Part shown: in pieces, positions 57,345 to 64,000 of the stretch
Layout: every line of letters starts with the position of its first letter
How positions within the stretch are numbered: the first letter of the stretch is position 1
Assembly: GCA_009761415.1 (NCBI GenBank)
Contig: QUOL01000010.1
Coordinates: 1,302,001-1,366,000, forward strand
Length of the DNA stretch: 64,000 nucleotides
Direction of reading: 5' to 3'
Source: Sarcomyxa edulis
Taxonomy: Eukaryota; Basidiomycota; Agaricomycetes; Agaricales; Mycenaceae
Translations under genes and position numbers: made by a program
Notes under the pieces: model-generated
Database searches by the model: none
Seen by the model: only the letters and a program-made list of their open reading frames with translations
What the model was told of the DNA's origin: nothing

Positions 57345-59352
57345 ATGGCCGTGAGTTGTAGAGAATGTGCCGCAACTACCATCTGGAATGAGGACGTCGG
57401 CTCTGCTATCTGTACAGAGTGTGGAACCCTCGTAGACCCTACACAGTCTATCCTTACCTCACATATCGACCAGCCGGACAATACTCGACAGTACAACCCC
57501 CTCTGGGACTCTTCGTCTTCCAACACGCTCAAAAGCTTTCGTACCGGCCCCAACTGGGATCTCGCAGGCCAAGGTAAAGAAGCGAGGGATAGGAAAAACT
57601 CCGTAAGTTTTTTGCCATACGTTTAGATTCTACTTTTGTAAAGTTCCAGCGGTCTAAATAGTGCTCTCTATATAGTATGCCATGCATTCATACATCACAT
57701 CTTTGCTCTCAAGCTTGTCCATGCCTGGTCTATCTCCGCGCGCAATCACCATCTTCACCCAAGCAATGGCAGCAGGTCGATATCGATGGGGCCGCAAAGC
57801 CAAACTCGTAGCAGGCGCGGCCATAGCTATCGCACTTCGGGACGCCAAGAGACCGGACTGCCTTCACGATATCGGCTTTCTCATCAACGAATCCTCTATT
57901 TCTCTAACCCGTACTTTCTCAAAACTACTTTGCCTTCTCAACCTCACACTCACATCTGCTGATCCTGCACTCTATCTATCGACACTCCACACATATTTAT
58001 CTTCCTTGTTCGATCCGTCACAATCTAACCTACTTCCTGCACCACTTCTTGCGCTACTTAGACCGCTTTCTCTTACCGATGCCACCCGAACAGCAAACGC
58101 GCTCGCTACACTTCTGTCACGTTTAGGAGACTCCATCCCATTGGCACATCTACCGACTCCACCCACGGCTTGTGCACTTCTCATTCTCTCCCTTGAGGCC
58201 GAAGCCCGAACGACATTCGATCATCTAAGTGATCTCGCACATTGTCTAGCTTCCAGGTTCAGTATAGGCAAAGGTGTCGTTCTTTCTCGTTACAAGACTA
58301 TCCAGGATTTGGTCGCCGATTGGATCAAAGAGGTTCCTTGGCTGGACAAATATGAATGCAAGAAGAATGGGCGAGCTAAAATGGCCAAGCGGCTTGTAGT
58401 GGCCAGAGGTTTGAAAGACGTCGTCCATTTCCAACAGGAAATATGGGCGAAAAAATTAGAAGCTTTGGAAAAACCTACATTCGACCTTGACGCGGACCCC
58501 GAAGCTGTCGAAGACGAAGATGATTATGATACAGAGAGTCATTCTAGCCTTGGCACCGGTTCTACAGCATCTAAACGAGATGCAACCTCTCCCCCCGTAC
58601 ATGAACGTCCTCCTCGTAAGAGACGGAAAACGGCGCAGCGTGCGCTCGATGAGGCCTCTCAATTTCTTCTCAACCCACTTTCCGTCTCGGTTCCTTTGTC
58701 GTCCGCTCAACCTCCGCATGATTCTCGTTCCTTTGCACCGAACCGCGTGTCCCATGACATTCTGTCGTTAACGAGCTATCTACTTGAAACTTCTACCTCT
58801 TCTCTCACGCTCCGTGACCCGCCCACTCGTTTACAGTTGCTTACTGTCGCACGAGGTGGAACGGGACCGGAAGAAGTGGATGACGATGAACTGTTTGAAG
58901 AAGGGGAGTGGGAACGGATCATCAGAGACAACGAAGATGAGATAGAACAGTTACGACAGCTCTGGGCATGGGATGAAGGAAACAATGAAGAGGCTCTCAC
59001 GGAAGGTGCCCAATCCAAGAAGGGCAAGGCAAAAAAGATAAATAAGAAGGACACCGATAAAGAACAGAAAGGAGCGGCAGGAGACAAACGAGTCAGCTCC
59101 AAACGAGTGAACATGGACGCTCTCGCGAGAATACTAGACCCAACACCTAGCAAAGATGACCACGATGGTGATGACGACGACGACGACGGCTTATCAGTAA
59201 GATCTGGACCAGCATCTGCTATACCATTGGAAAGACCTATACCACAAACACAGGACGAAGTCGTCGTTGACGAATGGAGGCCTCTGTCGCCCACTGGGGG
59301 AGCCTTATATACCCTTAGCACGGAAGATCGATACGACATGGAATATGAATGA
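57345..59352 (+). CDS. TFIIB-type zinc-ribbon and cyclin-fold protein (Brf1-like)
   Basis: Two exons (57345-57602, 57676-59352) give 644 residues. The N-terminus is a TFIIB zinc ribbon: C-R-E-C at residues 5-8 and C-T-E-C near residue 26, with GTLVDP after it. A cyclin-like repeat follows (SPRAITIFTQAMAAGRYRWG, KLVAGAAIAIALRDAKRPD, LHDIGFLINESSISLTRTF), then a second, weaker helical region. The C-terminal half is disordered, with basic (PPRKRRKTAQRAL), acidic (HDGDDDDDDGLS) and Lys-rich parts, and ends in YTLSTEDRYDMEYE. The ribbon plus cyclin layout is that of TFIIB and Brf1, so a role in RNA polymerase II or III initiation is likely. I could not find the Brf1 homology block II, so it may be a separate fungal TFIIB-related factor. 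Confidence 0.78.
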
Positions 59353-60601
59353 AGTGCCCATCTCAGACTTATTCCTGGTTGGCATTTTCGCATCTGCATT
59401 CTTGATCTTGTTCTGACTTATGATCTTCACCAAAGAACTAAAAACGTATCTCCTGGGTTATATTGGATAACACTACGTAGATGTTGCATCTAGTTTTTGA
59501 ATATAGCGATCATCAGTGCGTACGGCTAACAAATGTGACTAGTTTCAGGAGCGGACGTAGGCATTGCAGAGGTCCATTTAATAACAACAAAACAAAGCGT
59601 AAGTTCCTTCAACCTCAGATCTTCTGTGCGATCGAACGTTGAACTCTCATTTTCTTTCTTCCCTCCAAAGCAAGTCGATTTGACGATGTTTTCATGTGCA
59701 CATCTGACCTCGCGAGGTTTTTGCCGTGGTAGATGTCAAGTAACGTTCGTCCCCCTTCCTCCTACCCGAAACTCTAGAGTTTGAGGGCCGTCAGCGCTGT
59801 AGCCATGGTTAGGCCATGGCGCATCGAGTGTCGGCTAAGAATGTGATCCCCCACTAGGCCTTATCAGCTGTTCAGTGTCACGAACACCCATTGACGCAAG
59901 GCAAAGCCACTTCTCCACTTTCTATGATCTTCCATTCTTGTTCCGATCACGCAGTCTGTATGTGTGGACTGGATAGTTTGTCCTCTGACTCTTTCTGATC
60001 AATCACGATGTACTATACGATGAAAAAGATACTCCAAGAGCGTTGGCTCCAGTCTCTGATATAAACGGGTAATCAACCCTCTTTTTCCCATCGATAAACT
60101 ATGAGCAAAGACGCAGTCACCAACACACATCGCTACGAGGCTGGATTCTCGAAAAGATCTGCAAAACTCTCTGCGGGCTGGTCGAGAGATTGATGTAACT
60201 AGATCAATCTGTTGTTTTACAGAGCCAGACCCTCAGGCAAAGAGTCAGACAGAGGGCTGGACGTTTGTGAAAGGAATGCAGGAAAGCGTTGGCAAACCTT
60301 CAGCAGGTGCCCTCAAAGGAACGAATCTACGAGAAGCTCAAGAGGTGAGCCATTCGGCCACTCGATTTGTTGTCTCCTGGCTGACCCTATACACATTCTG
60401 TAGACGATGTTCCTGATGGAGCGCGCGTGCATCACACTCTAAAAGAATAAGCAGAGAAACATATTGTATCATAATTCTATGAACGCACTTTATAACTTGA
60501 AACAACGCGTCCCTAAATCACAGGCAAGGCCTATTTACTTCGTGACTGCAGCCGTGAGCAGTCCCATCTCGACCCCAGTATCAACGCGCCACTCGGCGAG
60601 C
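59353..60601. other. 1.2-kb region with no firm gene; possible small spliced ORF
   Basis: Most of the stretch shows no coding pattern. At 60101 an ATG opens a 30-codon frame (MSKDAVTNTHRYEAGF...), and after a TTTTACAG acceptor at 60220 another frame reads SQTEGWTFVKGMQESVGKPS and NLREAQE before a GTGAGC donor. I could not join these two parts without a stop codon, so I do not call a gene. The rest holds AT-rich non-coding sequence and the 3' ends of both neighbours. Confidence 0.35.
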
Positions 60602-62143
60602 TTAATCTGTCACTGGTGCGACGAACCCAATAGGAAACACCTGTCGCACATTTACATTTATGCGAGTCGTGCGCATATATTCTTCATACGGCTTCCATTC
60701 ATCGGAGCCGTCTGAAAGATGGGGAGGGAGAGTATTTTCGAGGACGCGAGGAATACCTAGACAGAGCAAGAACATGATGAGAGCGAAAGAAGAGCGTGAT
60801 GAACATTGAGTACCATGATATGCCCTTCGACATGCTGGTCCTGACATTATCACTACGTCGCCTGATCGTACGAGGATCGGAACAGGGTCTAGATCTCTCG
60901 TTGTACCTCCTATCAAGAATATTGCCGCATTCCCGAGTCTAATCCAGGAATGTTAAGAAAGAAAGCTGGGTTTTTTGTTGAGATCTTACGATATGGAGAC
61001 CAGAGGTGATGTAGCACAGATTTCCGAACGGTCGACATGGGCCATTAGGGTATCCTGGAGTGAATTTAGCATTTCTACAGACTCGTGATGTAGACACTCA
61101 CCTTTGTCTGGTAAAAGTTGACGATACCGGCATCTGGTTCTATTGAAAGACAGCTCGCTCAAGTCTTTGACGATGAAATGTGCGGTCAGAACATACCATA
61201 AGTCTCATTCCAAGTCTTCCAAACAGGGCCTTCGTCACCCCACTCGGAGTCTGAACCGCCGTAGACTTGATTCCAGTCAACCGCAGCGACGGCTCGTTTG
61301 CACACATTCCTGATCTGGCTGTTCACGGGCTGTTTTTCTTTGCTGAAATCATACTGTTTGCTGCCCCAGTGATAAGAAAATCCGATGTTGGCCCAGCGCA
61401 ATTTTGCGAGGAGAGCAGTTGCTAGCGAGGGCGGTACTGTAGGGGATGGAAAGGGAGGGGGTTTTGGAGCGCTGGAGATGGACGGAAAGTTTTCTGGATT
61501 CGCAGGAGTGTTGTCTATCAATTGTCTACGACCGCCAACCAGTTCTTGTGTAATGGATTCTGGTGATTCTGAAGCCTTTGGTTTGATGAGTATATCCAGA
61601 CTAGGATCGTTCCGCGAGCTTAGACATGTATTCCAGAGACCATCCTTAGGTAGGATGTAATGAGCGTCAAGGTTGGTCTCGTTCGGATATCGTGCTTGAC
61701 CAGAAAGACACCATCGGACGAGGTTTTTCTGCTCTTCCTGGGAGACAAACGATGGGATTATAACGAGCCCTACGTGTGACAAGGATGAATATTATCGGGG
61801 ATTTCCCAAGGGAAGCAGTCGCACCGGGTATGCGAGGTATAATGTATGCCTTGCTGCCTGAGTTCACGATCTCCTTGGTTTCCACAGCATCAGCACAACC
61901 ATGCCATCCACCTATGCTAACCTCTTCAGCTCTGCTTGCATGCAAGGTGGCAAGGTCGAGTACATTAGATAGATCTGGAGGTGGAAAGCGGGCCTTGTAG
62001 CGTTTTTCTGCTGCTCTGAATGGCGTCCAGTCTAGTTCGAGATGACTGTCTCTTGTTTTTGTAGCCCTTAGATACTGTCGCCTCGCTTTCTTGTAAGCAC
62101 TTGAAGATGGTGAGCTCGAGGATGGTGTTGTGGAAGAAAGCAT
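60602..62143 (-). CDS. AlkB-type dioxygenase, ALKBH1-like
   Basis: Start at 62143 (MLSSTTPSSSSPSSSAYKKA). About six exons encode an Fe(II)/2-oxoglutarate dioxygenase related to ALKBH1 and fission-yeast Abh1, enzymes acting on methylated nucleic acids, including tRNA and mitochondrial RNA or DNA. After the basic head come LVIIPSFVSQEEQKNLVRWC and WANIGFSYHWGSKQYDF. The catalytic core reads EPDAGIVNFYQTKDTLMAHV with DRSE, giving the H-x-D pair; the distal His is in GPACRRAYHG and the 2-oxoglutarate-binding pair is in RINVNVR (R-x5-R). All four ligands are therefore intact. A Pro/Ser insert (SSAPKPPPFPSPTVPPS) interrupts the fold before the core. The gene is divergent from LETM1 across 146 bp. 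Confidence 0.9.
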
Positions 62144-62289
62144 GATTGAAAGCCGCGTTTATAACTCGGCGTGCTGCCGGGACTGTTCGTGTCTTGGAAG
62201 AGGTCCCTCATCAACCCGACCTTTTTTATTTGACGCCAACTATATCTTGAACAATCCTGGTCTAGTTCGCTTTTCCTCCTTCGTTTCGT
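62144..62289. promoter_or_regulatory. divergent promoter region, ALKBH1-like and LETM1
   Basis: The start codons are 146 bp apart. The region has GACTGTTCGTGTC and a TTTTTTATTTG run, with CTTTTCCTCCTTCG directly before the LETM1 ATG, a CT-rich leader. No TATA box is clear on either side. Confidence 0.4.

Positions 62290-64000
<1,711 letters not shown>

Overview
The window is nuclear DNA of a filamentous basidiomycete, most likely an agaricomycete. The evidence is dense genes carrying many 45-90 nt GT-AG introns, CT-rich leaders, and a gene set that includes a basidiomycete-type trehalose phosphorylase, a PriB/Tea1-like Zn2Cys6 regulator, a WOPR (Gti1/Pac2) regulator and small CaaX-box G-gamma proteins. 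There are no operons; genes lie on both strands and neighbours are often divergent with 70-220 bp between start codons. All spliced models were built by hand from reading frame, splice signals and family conservation, so exon ends are predictions.

Layout. 1-203: 5' part of a secreted cupredoxin-like gene (minus). 851-5849: an apparently intact tyrosine-recombinase retrotransposon (DIRS/Ngaro type) with gag, an RT-RNase H gene split by a 512-nt intron, and a tyrosine recombinase whose ATG overlaps the pol stop codon. 6593-7204: mitochondrial thioredoxin. 7385-8906: two tandem heterotrimeric G-protein gamma-subunit genes (minus) with different CaaX boxes. 9192-10278: coiled-coil protein of unknown role. 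10739-12015: TLC-domain membrane protein. 12116-13076: metaxin/Sam37-like protein (minus). 13294-17499: Vps54. 18909-20202: Ecl1-family zinc protein. 21321-24298: WDR26/Gid7. 24633-25425: unrecognised, possibly decayed coding region. 25650-26828: Elongin A (minus). 27832-28786: WOPR regulator. 28973-29590: Cwf18/CCDC12 (minus). 29664-32573: Guf1. 32706-34144: eIF2B-beta (minus). 35731-38903: Zn2Cys6 regulator. 39220-41907: TBC1D5-like RabGAP. 42108-44598: SDH flavoprotein. 44732-46902: SPF45/RBM17 (minus). 47025-51249: Pol5 (minus). 51464-52527: Fmp52-like oxidoreductase. 52694-53578: unknown protein (minus). 53918-56692: trehalose phosphorylase (minus). 57345-59352: TFIIB-type zinc-ribbon protein. 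60602-62143: AlkB homologue (minus). 62290-64000: LETM1/Mdm38, cut by the window end.

How the genes relate. Many products serve mitochondria (thioredoxin, Sam37-like, Guf1, SDH1, Fmp52, LETM1). Others act in gene expression (Elongin A, Cwf18, SPF45, Pol5, eIF2B-beta, TFIIB-like protein) or membrane traffic (Vps54, TBC1D5). Signalling and development are represented by G-gamma, the WOPR and Zn2Cys6 regulators and Gid7. This looks like an ordinary euchromatic housekeeping region in which the retrotransposon is the main accessory feature. The strongest items for a second look are the retrotransposon's expression signals, the duplicated G-gamma genes, two GC-AG introns in the Gid7 gene, and a stretch with in-frame stops at 24.6-25.4 kb.
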